Below are positions 12,476 to 25,372 of a stretch of DNA of 64,000 bases, piece by piece. The notes beneath the pieces were generated by a model that was not told the origin of the DNA, made no database searches, and was given only the letters and a program-made list of their open reading frames with translations. The position numbers and the translations under genes are program-made. Origin of the DNA: Holacanthus passer. Lineage: Eukaryota; Chordata; Actinopteri; Pomacanthidae. The DNA is taken from positions 1,463,001 through 1,527,000 of the forward strand of contig JAFREQ010000090.1 in NCBI GenBank assembly GCA_025331565.1, in the 5' to 3' direction. Position 1 is the stretch's first letter; every line of letters starts with the position of its first letter.

Positions 12476-12481
12476 TTTATT
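12476..12481 (-). terminator. Polyadenylation signal inside the solo LTR
   Basis: AATAAA on the minus strand, followed by a G/T-rich stretch, at the expected R-U5 position of the LTR. Confidence 0.5.
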
Positions 12482-12835
12482 GACAAATCCAACAGATATA
12501 TATTTTCACCAAACTTCCAGAGTGACAGGTTGACAACTCAGAGAGAGTCTCTGAGGTAAGAGGACGATGAAGCGAACAGGTGGGTCTGCACCAAACTCAG
12601 AGTGATGAGGCAGAGAGAGTCTGAGCCACAGGAAAGCACAGGTGAGTTGACAGGAGAAGACTCACACTGCCGGGTCGTCTCAGGGGGAAACAGCCACAGA
12701 GACAGGCAGAGTAAAACTGGGAACTGAGGGAGAACAGGAACAGAAGGCTGAGACGAACTCTGAGATCACAACAAGGCAGGTTGATCAGAAGCAGGCAGAG
12801 TTAGCTGGAGAGTCTTGCTGAGTGAACTGAGAGGC

Positions 12836-12842
12836 TTATATA
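12836..12842 (-). promoter_or_regulatory. TATA box of the solo LTR
   Basis: Minus-strand CAGTATATAAGCC at the expected place between U3 and R of the LTR. If active it would drive leftward transcription. Confidence 0.45.
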
Positions 12843-12973
12843 CTGAGTAGATTGGTGATTGAATCCAGCTGGGAGCATAGGTGAGTGGATGAGGTGGGAG
12901 TGGCCTGCAGGTGAGGTGAGGCAGAGGCGGGGTGAGTGGAAACATGCTGGATGGTGAATGTAGAACTGTGACT

Positions 12974-13045
12974 TGAAGAACTTGGTTGTGGACACCTGAA
13001 AACATCTTGCCTCTCATCCAAGGAGCTTCTTGAGTTTTCTGATCC
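12974..13045 (-). repeat. Fragment of a dispersed teleost repeat
   Basis: The minus strand reads AAGAAGCTCCTTGGATGAG followed by AGGC. I remember this phrase as very common in fish genomic sequence, where it belongs to a dispersed repeat whose class I cannot name with certainty. It directly abuts the LTR. Confidence 0.5.
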
Positions 13046-13153
13046 CACCTGGTTTGTTGCTGCTTCTGTCTGTTGTCGTCTTTGTAGTTGTCAGTTTTGC
13101 AGGTGTCTGATAAGTTCTATCTTATGTTTCAGCAGGTGGTGAGTCAAAGATTA

Positions 13154-13158
<5 letters not shown>

Positions 13159-13189
<31 letters not shown>
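13159..13189. repeat. (GT)n microsatellite
   Basis: Uninterrupted GT run of about 15 units. Confidence 0.95.
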
Positions 13190-13191
<2 letters not shown>

Positions 13192-13199
13192 CCTCCATG

Positions 13200-16100
13200 T
13201 TGCAGTATAGGTCTCCTGCACACTTTAACATGGAGGCACTTGTCCTCTTCAAACAGAGGTTAAAATCATGGGACTCACAGTCAGTCAGCTAGAACTGAAG
13301 AATTTTCATCTCCAACCAAATCCAGCTGCCCTTGATTCAACCCTCGCTGGAAAGCCGTCTTCACAGACAACATGCTGATATCATGATGTCTTCACAGTGG
13401 GGACGACTGAGGGAAACTGTGCTTTGGGTAAAACAGAGGTCAAACAAGAGGACAGACACCGATGGGACAGTGTTACTGATGAGAAGGCAACAGAGAGACA
13501 AACATATATCTCAAAGGTTGAGTCAGCAGTTTGTGAAAAATGGGCCAACAATGATGCAGTTTGAAGCATAAACAGTTAAAAGGGAAATTTCAAAAACAGC
13601 TATTTAATTCTCGTTGTGGCAAGAAGCTGTGAGATTCCTCCCCCTCGAGTGCAGTGACAGGAGCCAGATGGGGGACGAGTAAAAGCAGCGACTGAAACAA
13701 TACATGTCTTCCAGATGAAGCCTCAGCGACTGCTTTAACATTCAGTGAAATAATAATATCTCGACAAGAATAATTTACTCTCACTTAAGTAACCCCACGT
13801 CAATATTTCACACTGACAAGAGCGACAACACGAAACCCAATCTCGCTGAAACTTCAAAGTCGGAGCAATTTTCTTACACATATTAACAGTTAATCCAATT
13901 CACCACTTTTCACTCGTGTATCGTGGGTAATACAAACGCAGCTTGCATGGAAATGTCATCACTATCTCAGCGGCTGTCGTGAGATAAGACAGACTTGTTT
14001 TAGTCAATTTATATTTTTAATAAGTGATTTAAGGATGGTGCCGTTAAATCTGAACGGTGCCAGAGACATCAGAAAGAGTTTTCCTTTTACGAGCCATTCA
14101 AAACAGAAGACGAGGAGGATCTGGGGACCTATTCTAATGAAACTAATTCAGTGGATTGGCAGAGGGAGTGGGAGGGTGCTGTGGTGGGAGGCCAGGATGG
14201 ATGTGTGATTGCCAGCAGTGTTGTATTGTGCTAAAACACATTTTATTTTTTGCATACAAACGTTAACCTGTAGAATGAAGGTAGCACAACAGGCAACGTG
14301 TTTCTGGTTGAAAGTCTCCTTCGTACCTGTAGCCACACCCACAGCATCCTGGATCACACCTGTACACCACTGCAGCGAGGTGGGAAGAGAAATAAAGTTT
14401 TTAAGAGGGTGTTAAATTCATTTTTAATAATGGTTAGTACAGTGCTACAAGTTACAACTCGTGAATCAACCTCAACAGCAGATAAGACTGAACACAAACA
14501 AGAAAGAGGTGAAGCTTCCACAGGTGACGTTCTTGGTAAACTGGGGTTAAGGTTGATCAATTGTTTTTGTCAAAGTGCCCAAATGTCAACAGATCCTCAA
14601 ACCTCAATAACTGAATAGGTTGATTGCCAGACTCCCAAAATGACATATATGACCATTGGAGAGTAGCAGGTAAAAAAGGTTACCTGAGGTAGCTTCATTT
14701 CTCAACAGTTTGTACGCGACGCTGAGCCGTTTGTTGAAGTCTGTCTTCCTGAATCATTTCCACAGATGCACAGTAAGATCAGGGATTGGTCTGGTGTCGT
14801 GGGGACTGAGACATGAGACGTTCATGCATTCAGCATCCATTTTAGTGTCTGGATTTTGGAGAGATAATAAGTGAAATATAGAAGAAGAACTTTGCATTTT
14901 ATGGGGCCCTTGGTAGCCTGTTAGTTTAACATTTGAATCAAACTCTGGGAGAGCTGCAGAGGAGTACATTCAGGAGATGACAGCTTAAAATATGAGTCAG
15001 AGGCCCGGTGTGTTATGATGATGGAAACCGTTTGGGGACAGAGGAAGCTCAGAGTGAAAATAACTGACACAACCCGCAGCAGCGTGCAATACAATTAAAG
15101 ATTCCCAAAGCATCCTGCATCAGCGAGCGCTAATCACTCAGCATGTCTGCAGAGCTGACGTCCTCAAATACAGTATTTCAATAACGTGGCTTCATTATAG
15201 AACCGGCACTTCATATGCAAAGCACAGAATCATCCTCTTCTTGGTGCATTCAGCAGATCTGCAATTCAAAATGAACGGAGGTGCAATAACAAGGTGTGTG
15301 CAAGTTGACATGAGATGAATTTGATGTCGAGGAGAAGGTTTCCGTGTGTTGATTGCATGAGTTCACACATAAGCCTCCTTGTCCCTATTCATTTCTTATG
15401 ATGGGTGCAATGAAACAGGAAAAGTCAAGATGCCAATATTGACTCATGCATATCTGCAATTTTATCTCTCTTTGTTTTCATCCCCTGGGAGACCTGATGG
15501 CAAGAGTGAGAGAGATGGAGAAAGGAATCAGTCAGTGAACGCCGCCTGCTCTCCTCAGGGGGAAAGAGGACATTCAGTACCGTAAACATTCACGCAGATC
15601 AATTTGACGACGAGGCTGGAAAACGGTCGAGAGGCACGTAGTCACACACGGCATCCAGCACATACAGTTCGTACACACGCGTTCACACAGGCCTTCTTCT
15701 GCCCACTCGCTCTCCCTGTGCAGATTAACACGCATGCGGAGACACAGACCAAACTTTTCAAGTTGGAACAAGAATAGCTGCCTTTCTACCAATATAATGA
15801 TGCAAACTGTGTGTGTGTGCGTGCGTTCGTGCAGACACGCGTGTGAATCTGAAGTATACGTGCACAAGCAGGAATATATTTGATCTCACAGTAACACATC
15901 ACATTTCAGTAAATGAAAGGAAACAGCAAGTGTATGTTGAAAGAATAATGCAAACACACGCTGCCACCCTGCTTTTCCCTCGTTGCACACACAGACTTCT
16001 TCATCACGTTTCATCCTTGTCACACGAGTTACTTAAATGTTCGAGCCAAATGTTGATCCCATATATTAAAAGGCTGGGCCCCGAGGTGGAAATTAAAATG

Positions 16101-18050
16101 TCCTCTCTCACATGAATATGGTGAAGCGACACTTTTCTTTAAACAGTTTCTCTCCACCGCTCCACGTCGCGGTGTTCTTCAAAGGGATGTATGTGGCCGA
16201 CACAGCCCGTCAGTCCTGCCGAGCCTTCGCTGGAATTGAATTCAGTTTCATACAATTGTATCACATAATGGTGTAAAAGCTACACAGAATTAATTTCCCA
16301 GAGTTTATTAATCTGGGCTTCCATGACCTCTTCATTGGTCTTCGTCCATCCTTCTTTGGCTCCTCATCTTTGCATTCATTGAGCAGATGATGAAAAAATA
16401 TATGCTTTTTTGTCGAGCCTCGATAAAAGCTGACCCTTAAACTAGCACTGATCTGATCAGATTTTGTTTTGTTGTTGCTTTGTGCACATCACAAAGACAA
16501 AAGCTGGCAGGATTCTGTACTGACGGCTGAAAGACTTTGTTTGAAAAAGTCTTATTATCTCTCGAATCTTTAACACTAAATTAAACTTTGATAATAAATT
16601 GCAAGCTTCACTGCAAATCTTACCTTTGCAGCTTCAGCCCACGGCCTTTTTCTACCTCTGAAAAAAGATACGTTTAGGTGGAAGTGAAAAATACCAACAA
16701 AAAAAAAAATATTAAATGGATGAAATCACTGAATCATGAGGCCAAACAAAAACTACAGCTGAAGGTCAACCACAAGAAACAAAGGGTCACATTTACTCAT
16801 TTTTTTCTTGAATGTGTCGCATTCTGCCCAAAACACGTGTTGCATTCATGCAGCAGACTGGAGTTGGAGTTTGCGAGTCATTTGTGCATCTCTGCAAGCT
16901 TCCCCCCGTTTTGTCCTTCATATGTGTTTTAAAGGGAGGATTGTGCAAACAAGAGGAGGAGACGTGTTAACAGAGGTTAATGATGTATTACTCTGGATTT
17001 ACTGAGGTCACACAATTTGCAACTGGAAAATTCTTTGCCTCTGAACAGGAATTGAAAACAAAGCACAGGTTGGATTTAGATGAACCCAGAGAGAGACTGT
17101 AGTTTTGAAAAGACATTAAATGTTGGCTTGTGTAAAAATAAAGGCTGATTATTAGAAACAAAAAGGTCGTTATTAATTAACACATTATCTGATTATTGTG
17201 AAGCAAACAAATAGTGGACAGATGTTGTGGTTTGTGTTTCTCTAGCTTGAATTAAACTTGACTATAAATGAACTGTAAAATCATTACATGCTTCTTTAAT
17301 TTTCATTCACCTCAGTAGAAACTCTATCTCTGCCACTTTCTGAGTGAAAGCCAGTGAACAACTCTCGACTGTGTCTGAGACTCTTTCTCTTGTTGTTAAA
17401 AGCCTGTATTCTTGCTCTCTTTTACAACACCGGTCGTCTTCCCCCGCCCTCCGTTCCTCAGCCTATCTGCCCAGCACCTGTCTTGTTCTGCAGCATGTTG
17501 CTCACAGAGTCGGCATTCGCCTCATGTTCCAGCTGTGACGGCTGACTGACAGCGCACGGCCTCGTCCCGGGAGTTACCGAGTGAGCAAACATGCACATGA
17601 GATGCAGACGTTCCGAACCGCATGCACACGGGCAGACAGGGACACGCATGCATGCACATCCTTACTCGCACACGGATGGAACGACCTGCTATGGTGAATG
17701 AACACTTGAGATTTGAACACAAATGTACACGTGGAAATAAACACACAAGTGAGTGCCAATATACAGATACAGTAATAACATGGAGTCTAGAAGACACTAT
17801 TTTAGCTTTAGGGTTTTCTTTGGCACGCGCTGACATGTTGGTTCCTATTCAACCACCTCACTGCTGTTCTCCTTTCATTCTGTAATATGAATGACAGGTA
17901 GCATCATAAGCATTGTGCACAGCAGGTGTGAAAGTCTGCACGCTTCACAGTTGAGTTTCAAACATCACTGAGATGAAAGGTGATTTTGTAATATCAGAGC
18001 ATCGTCGGGCAATATTTTCCCCACAGTCACGTACGAGGCTATCGGGCTGT
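13200..18050. other. Gene-poor stretch
   Basis: No coding region or repeat family is supported. The sequence is mostly unique and AT-rich. A TATGCAAA POU-like site lies near 15213-15220 in a stretch (about 15080-15250) that looks like ordinary non-coding enhancer-type DNA. The short open frames on both strands here have no start context, splice signals or recognisable motifs. Confidence 0.55.
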
Positions 18051-18059
18051 CTGGACGTG

Positions 18060-18287
18060 ATGAAAAAGCAGTTATTGGCCTCAGTCCTCGCACACCTACT
18101 GTTACTGTTACTACTTAGTTCAGTGGCTGAATGGAAACACAAATCGAAGGCTCGACAGACAGTAACAATGGCTTGGCCTTTTAAAGTCAGTCATGGTGCC
18201 TCGTGTCATTATTTGGCACCAGCTGCCTGTAGGCTTTCGACCTTTGACTGCTCCGCCATCCACCATGACGCGGTTCTGCAGGGATGA
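18060..18287 (+). CDS. Short open frame with a signal-peptide-like start
   Basis: Not recognised. The ATG at 18060 (G at -3) opens a 75-codon frame. Residues 1-3 are basic (MKK), residues 4-20 are strongly hydrophobic and include seven consecutive Leu, and S-V-A before Glu at about residue 23 is a good signal-peptidase site. The remaining 52 residues carry KHKSKAR and three cysteines and end at a TGA. No promoter, polyadenylation signal or splice donor supports it. The minus strand is also open across most of it. A hydrophobic Leu run can arise by chance from CTN/TTR-rich sequence. Confidence 0.2.
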   Translation: MKKQLLASVLAHLLLLLLLSSVAEWKHKSKARQTVTMAWPFKVSHGASCHYLAPAACRLSTFDCSAIHHDAVLQG

Positions 18288-18894
18288 GATTGGCCTCTGG
18301 TCTTTAGAGCTGACATGTCAATACAGAAGCGATGAAAGCGTTTGCGGTGTGTTTTCAGGGTAGTTTCAGAGGATGTGCTCCTGTCCGTCATCATGTCCCA
18401 GTTTTGCATGAAACACGGTGTATTTCCAGTCGGGAGTCTGGACAGTCCTGAGCAATTTCTGGAATAAATAAAGTAATAAACCACTGTTTGATCTCTGTGT
18501 GGGCCTGAAACTTTACATCCCATGTAAAGGTCAAATGTCTCGAAGGTAAATGCCACAAGAGCCACTGCAGGGGATTTTAGAGGGAGCGCTTGTTCTCCTG
18601 CTCTTCCACATGTGCATCATCCAAATCTGAATTCCTTTCAGCTAATGCAGCGAGGATCCTGCTGGATTGTCTGTTGTGAGCACATCCAATTCTATATTTA
18701 GTTCACATGAAGAAAAGCAGATTCAATTAAGAAATGATGAGGAATGTGTGAAGAAAGGGAACATTTTGACTTTTAGCTTTAACCCAGTCTGCAAACATCT
18801 CCATTTTTGTTTATCTAAATATTCCATGACTGATGTTGTGTAAAGCATGTTGCTCTGTGGGTTTCTCTATCCTGCCACAATGACTGTCTCAGAC

Positions 18895-19050
18895 CACAGT
18901 ACCACTTCCTCAGGCCCCTGCATGTCTTTGAGGCTTTGCAGTCATTGCCATTTTCTACCTGTCCACCAGATGCCCTCGGTCTTCCCCACCAGACCCAGTC
19001 ACCTGACTCCTACAGCCACCTGCTCACCTGTTTCCACTCATCAGCCTTGC
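18895..19050 (+). repeat. Possible LTR-U3-like remnant
   Basis: A pyrimidine-rich run with repeated CACCTG, TCCACCAG and CTCACCTGTTTCC motifs resembles the U3 part of fish Gypsy LTRs and shares phrases with 26500-26640. No TATA box, polyadenylation signal or paired end is seen. Assignment is tentative. Confidence 0.22.
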
Positions 19051-19299
19051 AGTGAATAACCTGCCTGCATGTTAGTGTCTGACACAGAGGCTAAACCGAG
19101 GGTGCTGGATCATGAAGGGAGAGTCAGGGAACAAAGGCTCACGCTAGTTTTATCCATATATTATTCTGTCTTGGCATCAATAACGTCAGGACGAAGCAGC
19201 CAGAGATCATTAAAGAAAGCCAGGACATTTGTCTTCGCCAGAAAGTTGAGTCTACATCCATTAATTATCTCTGGACAGTGAGGCCGTCTCCCTCCCCCG

Positions 19300-22200
19300 A
19301 CGTATTGCTCACAACTTCCCTAAAAATGTGAATCATAAATAAATGTAAATATGTGTCTGTCAGCGCCTCCATTCACATGTTTTGGATCTTCGTGCTCCAG
19401 CAGATCCGGCGTCTCCCTCTGCATTTCCTTTCTTCTGTCTGTTTAAATGGTGTGTTTTAGCTTTGCCTCTCGTGTTCGTGTCATTTCTCTTTCGAGGTTG
19501 AGAGGAGGTCATGTGGCTCAGGTCTGGATCCACATCCTTCATACGCTTACAATCTGTAATTCTGTCATCCTGACCGAGGGTTAAAGGACAACGGGATTTT
19601 AAAGCTCCTTGAGGCAAATTTTTGATATTGGACTACGTAAAAAATGACAATGCTTAACTGATAAAGAAAGCTTGATTTATAACATCACGATTTCAGTGGA
19701 AAAAATGCTGTAACAGCCTCTTTCAAATGATCCAAGAGTTTCTTCTGGCATCCTGTCATAAACGCTGTTTCCCATCTTTCCTGAAAGGGCTCGTTTCCTT
19801 TTGTACACCGCTCTGATCTGCTTTTCCTTCTTCCTGACCTTTGTCTTTCCCTCCTGTCAGACCAAAAGAGAAAACACTTTGAGGAGCAACATTTTAGAGC
19901 AGAGAATAGATTTTACAGTCAATCCACATCATTTGGTGTTTTGAATAGGTCATTCATCATCTGGCAGCACAAACCACCTCCAGGGTTAGAAGAACACCTC
20001 TTAAATTCAGAGTCATGACACAAGTCTGAAACACTTTTTCCAACACAATCCATTAAGAGGAAGATATAAAGTTGAGTAAGACAACTTCACTTTACAATAA
20101 AACCTCATCAGGATTTTTTGCTTCGACTCCTCCTGAGCGTTTCTCCTCGTCCTCCTTTGTGTTTCAATAAAAAAAAAAATCCTAAAGTACATCCACTGCT
20201 CAGCCCTCTTTTAGCAGGAGGATGGGATATTATCAGGTATTAGAGGTTTTTAAAGGACAGGTAGACTGTCATCGTCCTCTGCTGGAGGAGGATTTGTTGA
20301 TAACCTTTACCCTGAAGACTTCCAAATGCGCTGATATGGCTGCTGAAGAAATGGGGACATGCTTTATCGGGCTCGCCACCACGCTCCCACTCAGACACAC
20401 TCCGTCCTCAGACATTTTTTTTTTTTTTCAATCACGGCATATGTGAGAATGGATTCAAAGCCTGACCCAGAAGAATGGGCTTCGGTGTTGATGTCGGTGT
20501 GAGAGAGGAAGCTGTTTGAAATCCTCCTCTGGCTTTCTACCACACGCGTAATGTAGAAATCGGAAGAAGACACAGACACAATAGTCATGACCTGATTCAA
20601 CACCGATGACCCTGAAGGGCTGGAGTCATTTTGATGCATCATACAGCTGTTGTCTTCTTCCTTTTCTCTATACTAGATTGTATTTTGTTAGAGTTAATAA
20701 ACCTGAGTCTCTGTCACTTGCCTCTTGTAGCTATCTGAGTGTTTGCACCTGTGTTGAACCGGGTCATTGCCTTGACTGACTTGTGTGGTTTGTTATTAAC
20801 ACTGTTGATGCTTTGAAGAAAGAAACCAGCAATGGAGGAAACGTAAAGTTCCACAGGAGGCCGGTGAGACTTTGACACCAATGTTTGTGCCTTTTAACCA
20901 TGACGTCTCTAATCCTGTTTAAGTTGCCGTTAGTTGTAAAAGTGACAGACGATACTGGTAATGAATCAGTTTTGGGAAAGCACTGACATCTAAATCACCT
21001 AATTTGTCACTTAAGAATAAGAGCTCATTGAAAGAAAGCAACTCTCTGTAACAAGCTGAATCCATGTCTGAGCTGTCAGCTTTATAGAAACTTTACAGCT
21101 TAAACTTTAAAGTTTCCGGTGCCAATTCATCATATTGTCAATTGGTCAACGAGACAAATAAGTCTGTTTTATTTTGTTCACAGTGACATTTAACTGGTTA
21201 ACTGGATACTGAGCCATCCTCCATGTACAGACACCTAAAGTGTAGTGAAAGGTTAAAGTTGCTGGTTTGATGATAATATGACCATCAGCGGTTCATTTTC
21301 AATGCTTCTGTTTGCTGCAGGAGCTTCTGTGATGATCTCAGGTGGGCCATGTGTGCGTTGCAGGAATTGGCAAAGTCTGTGCCATCACACAAACATCACA
21401 TCTCTTACCTACAAGCCAACATCTCTGGCATCAGGATGATCGGCGAACACGGGGCCGACAGGTGCCGCCACGATGTGTGCAGCCAAATCAGAGGTGGTTT
21501 GTCCGATAATTATCACCCGACCCCTGTGTCTACACATACGGCATATGTAGCTGAGTGCAGAGTTCTTGATATCTTTTAATTTGATTATGATCCCCTGACT
21601 GCGCAGTGAGGTTGAAATATGTGTGATGCCTCTCAATAAAGGTCTCCAGCAGTTCACATGGCTGGACTGCTCTGAAATGGAGCCGTGCCTCTGTTACCCA
21701 AATCTGATGTACATAAACTAATAAAGACTCATTCTGAAAGTGACCTAGGGCTAATTACACCCATTTCAACCTGAGCCAAAGGACAGTGGAGCAATTAAGT
21801 CTGACCCAATTACACCAAACTGTTGTGAATAAGAGAGATAAATGATGAAGCCGTAAGAAGAGATAAAGATGATATAAAGCTCGACCTGCCGCCGGGCAAC
21901 GCGCGCCACCTGTCATCAGTAAATTATTACTTATTGTACCATGATGATGGGTGAATCATATTATCAATTAGACCATTAGTTTAATACCACATTAGAAAAT
22001 TAATTCATCTTCAGTATCTGCAATCTTAAAGCAACTAAAAGGAGCTTTCATTTCCTGTTGATTTTGGCGCCCCCTGTGGACAAAAATGGTGTTGCCACCG
22101 ACTTTTTCATAAAGGCAAGAGCATGCATTTGTTGTGGAAGCAAAGTATTACTCATAAAGACCACATACTAATTTATTTAGCAAGCAGTGACATATGTTGT

Positions 22201-24110
22201 TTGAAAAATACATTGTTAATTTTATTTTTTTTATTTTTATCATAACGCCTGTTGTTTGGGGAACTAAGAGGCCACACAAAACATCGACGATGGATTTCTG
22301 TGAAAACGTGACTCAAGCCTATTTAAACGATAATCCCGCTGTACAGAAAGCCCTCAGGGAAACATTTGGCCCATTGTGTTTGGAGGCTACCTGCTCACCA
22401 CATGCTCGACAGGTGTTGCAGAAGAAAGAGCCGTATTTGTTTTTGCTGGGCTTGTGCGCTTGTTTGTGCGAATATTCAAGTGTGCTGTCCATCAACATTT
22501 GGGTCAGACTGCAGGATGTAGATTGAGGCCCTGAGGGCCAAAACACCTGAGGTGGGAAATCCATAATTGTGTTGCTGCATACCAATGTCGACCACAAGCA
22601 AACATCGAGCCGACACCTGAGTGAAATGTGTGGGAGTCGCAGGGTTTATAACTTCTGATGGACGGACGGAGAAACATTATTATGCAGCTTATTGTACCAA
22701 AGTATTTGTGTTTTTTATCCACTGATGCTGCTAATAAGCGTTTTAACATAAATGGGAATCATTTCCAGTTACCACCGTTATACATGATCCAAGAACTCAC
22801 CTGTTATTTGGTTTCACTCTTCTCAGCAGCATCAAGACAGACAAATGTCAGCATGTGACAGACGGAAGGCAAACTATTATTACTTCCAGACTGTTTCAGA
22901 GACGTTGCCATCTTCTCTTTGAGTCCTGTGGATTAGACTATGAGGAGCTGAAGAGCTGAAAAAGGTCTAGCAGACCGAGACTGACAACAAACTCAGACAA
23001 AGTTGTGTTGTGGAACAGAAAACACATCACACATCAATGTTGAATAAGGAGGAAGAAAGTGGAGGAAAGAAAGAGTCCCTTCAAAAGTAAAGTGGAGGTA
23101 TGAGAAAACAGAGCTGTTGTGAGATGTAGAGGCTCCGACAACTTTATTAAAATGTCAAATCAGAGTTAAGATCCATGAAGAAGTGGACAGCTGAGGCCTC
23201 GTTGGCTGATTCAAACTGAACAGAGTTCGGCCACCTGCAGGATGAAGACTTCAGTTGGCTTGTTCCTCCCGACTGCTCCTCATTTCCCAAATGCATCAGC
23301 TGCGGTTTTTATTTGCTAAGAAATGACCAGAACCATGTTGACCTCACCAAGCGTTGGCCGAGTGACTCATAAAGATAGTGTTCAACAGCACAGATACACA
23401 ATCAAACTGTCATGGGAGGAACTTTACAAACTGCGTTTTAGAAAAACAAGTCTTCATCTTTCATCACTCGCACCTGTGAACAAACCATTTTTCATTAAAA
23501 CTCAGATTGTTCCTCTCTCAGTAAAACAGAAAAGCTGACGATCTTGTGAATCTGTTGTCCACATGTTCAAGACACTGAACACGAAAGCAGCTGCAGGCAA
23601 AGCTGTTTCCCAAATGAATGTCCTGTAATGTTATGGATTTTTACTGTAGCAGACTCACAGGGCGCGAAGAGCGAAATATAACTTGGACTAATGTATAAAA
23701 AATTCAAGAACATGTAGGTTCAGTTTCCAGCCTGAGTCATATTCAATAGCTTAAACCATCATTTTTCATACATTAATATGTGCAAATGTGTTCAATGTAT
23801 GACCATACATGCCGATGTGAACACATACTGCGTGTGCATGTACAAATATATATTAGATTTCCCACATTTCCACTTCAAATATGATTTATTTGCAAGACAT
23901 TGAAATTGAAAAAATGGAAAGGTACAATAATAAAAGAAACGTACATAAAATAAATGCAGGTTTACCTGATGAACGTGAACAGAAATGGAAACAATCGAAT
24001 AAAAAAATGAGCTGCATCATACATAAAGGCTTGTTTGCATAAATTCATGAAATCAACGACGTACTGTGAATACAAATGGTATTTTCTCCCAGCAGGACAC
24101 AGACGTGCTC
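19300..24110. other. Gene-poor stretch
   Basis: No supported gene. It includes a 14-base poly(T) at 20415, AT-rich unique sequence, and a possible micro-exon at 21321-21341 (acceptor TTTGCTGCAG, 21 bases, donor GTGGGC). The block 21720-22020 has several CAATTA/TAATTA homeodomain-type sites around a GC-rich core (21889-21912) and looks regulatory rather than coding. The 110-codon frame at 22194-22526 starts with a hydrophobic run but shows no family motif. Confidence 0.55.
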
Positions 24111-24118
24111 TTAACAGC

Positions 24119-24151
24119 TTTATTTATTTATTTACTTGTTTATTTATTTAT
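24119..24151. repeat. (TTTA)n microsatellite
   Basis: TTTA tetranucleotide run with one ACTTG interruption. Confidence 0.85.
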
Positions 24152-24240
24152 ATCTTCAGTCTGTTCCATGTACAGTATGTTGAACAGATTGGAGGGTCTC
24201 TTTCTTCTCCTCCATGTTTTAATTGACAGTGTTTGTATGC

Positions 24241-24250
24241 GTGTGTGTGA

Positions 24251-24282
<32 letters not shown>
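24241..24282. repeat. (GT)n microsatellite
   Basis: GT run with two single-base interruptions. Confidence 0.93.
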
Positions 24283-24435
24283 AAGCTTATACTTTCACTT
24301 TCCTCAGTCAGTCACTGAGGTGTGTGGCTGATTCTGTGTCCCTGTTCAGATTTCAGTAACACTGCAGATTGTTATTTTTTGATCTTATTTCGCCGGAGCC
24401 TGTCATTAAACAGTTTATTGGTAAAATCCATCCCA

Positions 24436-24488
24436 TCTCTCTCTCTCTCTCTCTCTCACATACACCCACACACACCCACACACACACA
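24436..24488. repeat. Compound (TC)n-(CA)n microsatellite
   Basis: About 11 TC units to 24457, followed by an imperfect CA run with CCC interruptions. Confidence 0.93.
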
Positions 24489-25234
24489 GAGCGGTGCAGC
24501 AGTGGGCCAGTTGGAGTGAGGCGGTTGAATGGAAATAACCTCGCTGGAACCTGCTGTTACCCAGGGTCCTTTGGGTCGCACCAGCATGCCCTGCGGCAGC
24601 AGAGTTAATGGGATAGCAGCAGGACTGCTGATCAAGCACACTGGTGGCACACAGTACGCTACACACTCTCATACACACACACAGCAGCAGCAGGCACATT
24701 CAGCTACACAGTCACAGAGACACACCTACACACCACACAGCCGTCGCCATTAAAGGGAGACAGACACAAAAGAGAGACACACTAAAACTTCCACACGTCC
24801 CTGGGGACCTCTCGGTACAGGTCTGTCCCGCCGGCTTCTGCTCCACACAACACAACACTTGCATCAGTTCACTTGAGCAGACGTTCCCACCTGAGCCTCA
24901 GCAGTGAAAGATTGACACCACTATTGTAGCTTCCAAAAATCAACGCCCACAGAGGGAAGCGCTGTGAAGATCGACGGATATATCACCGGCTCTTAACCCA
25001 TGAATCAGTAATGACCTCGACGCTCCTGTCAAACACTGAAAAGTAAAAACCGTCTGTTCTTGGAAGAAGTTGGAAAGTTGGATCTTTATTTTTTTGGTTG
25101 TGTTTTTATCCTTTTTCTCTGCATGAGTGAGCAAAACGTGCTTCATGTTATTGATGAGCAATAATTTTGTGCGTGCAAAAGTCACGATCGTGTTCTTTGA
25201 TTATTTTCAGAATTGGCTCAATCTGATCTCCTGG

Positions 25235-25372
25235 ACGTCGAGCAGCTCCACTGGGGCGGCTGAGTTAAGAGCCTTGCTCAAGGGCAAATCTGTGGGGGGC
25301 AATGAGGGGAGCAAGTTGAGCAAGATTGAACCCACAAGCTTCTGGTCACAAGCTCAAAGCTGCTGTTGATGC
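25235..25372 (+). repeat. Degraded dispersed teleost repeat
   Basis: Contains GCCTTGCTCAAGGGCA and, about 75 bases on, a GATTGAACCC then CTTCTGGTCACAAGC order. This matches a very common fish repeat in which a GCTCAAGGGCA phrase precedes a GGATTGAACC(G) phrase and CTTCCGGTCACAAG. Several changes from the remembered consensus show an old copy. Confidence 0.5.

Larger units (their letters stand above)
12435..12973 (-). mobile_element. Solo LTR, Gypsy-type, minus orientation
   Basis: Read on the minus strand this has the order of a long terminal repeat. It starts with a U3 rich in CACCTG and CACTCACC motifs, as in common fish Gypsy LTRs. A TATA box follows (minus-strand TATATAA at 12836-12842), then about 360 bases of transcribed sequence, then an AATAAA at 12476-12481. 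The ends are imperfect inverted repeats: TGTCACAGT at the plus-strand left end and the complement AGTCACAGT at the right end. No reverse transcriptase or primer-binding site flanks it and no target duplication is obvious, so it is an old solo LTR. The right boundary is uncertain. Confidence 0.6.

Noticed and set aside
20680..20760. AATAAA followed by LTR-end-like sequence
   Set aside because: There is no TATA box, no inverted ends and no clear match to an LTR family.
22061..22080. GCGCCCCCTGTGG resembling a CTCF site
   Set aside because: It lacks one base of the core and fits the consensus poorly when aligned without a gap.
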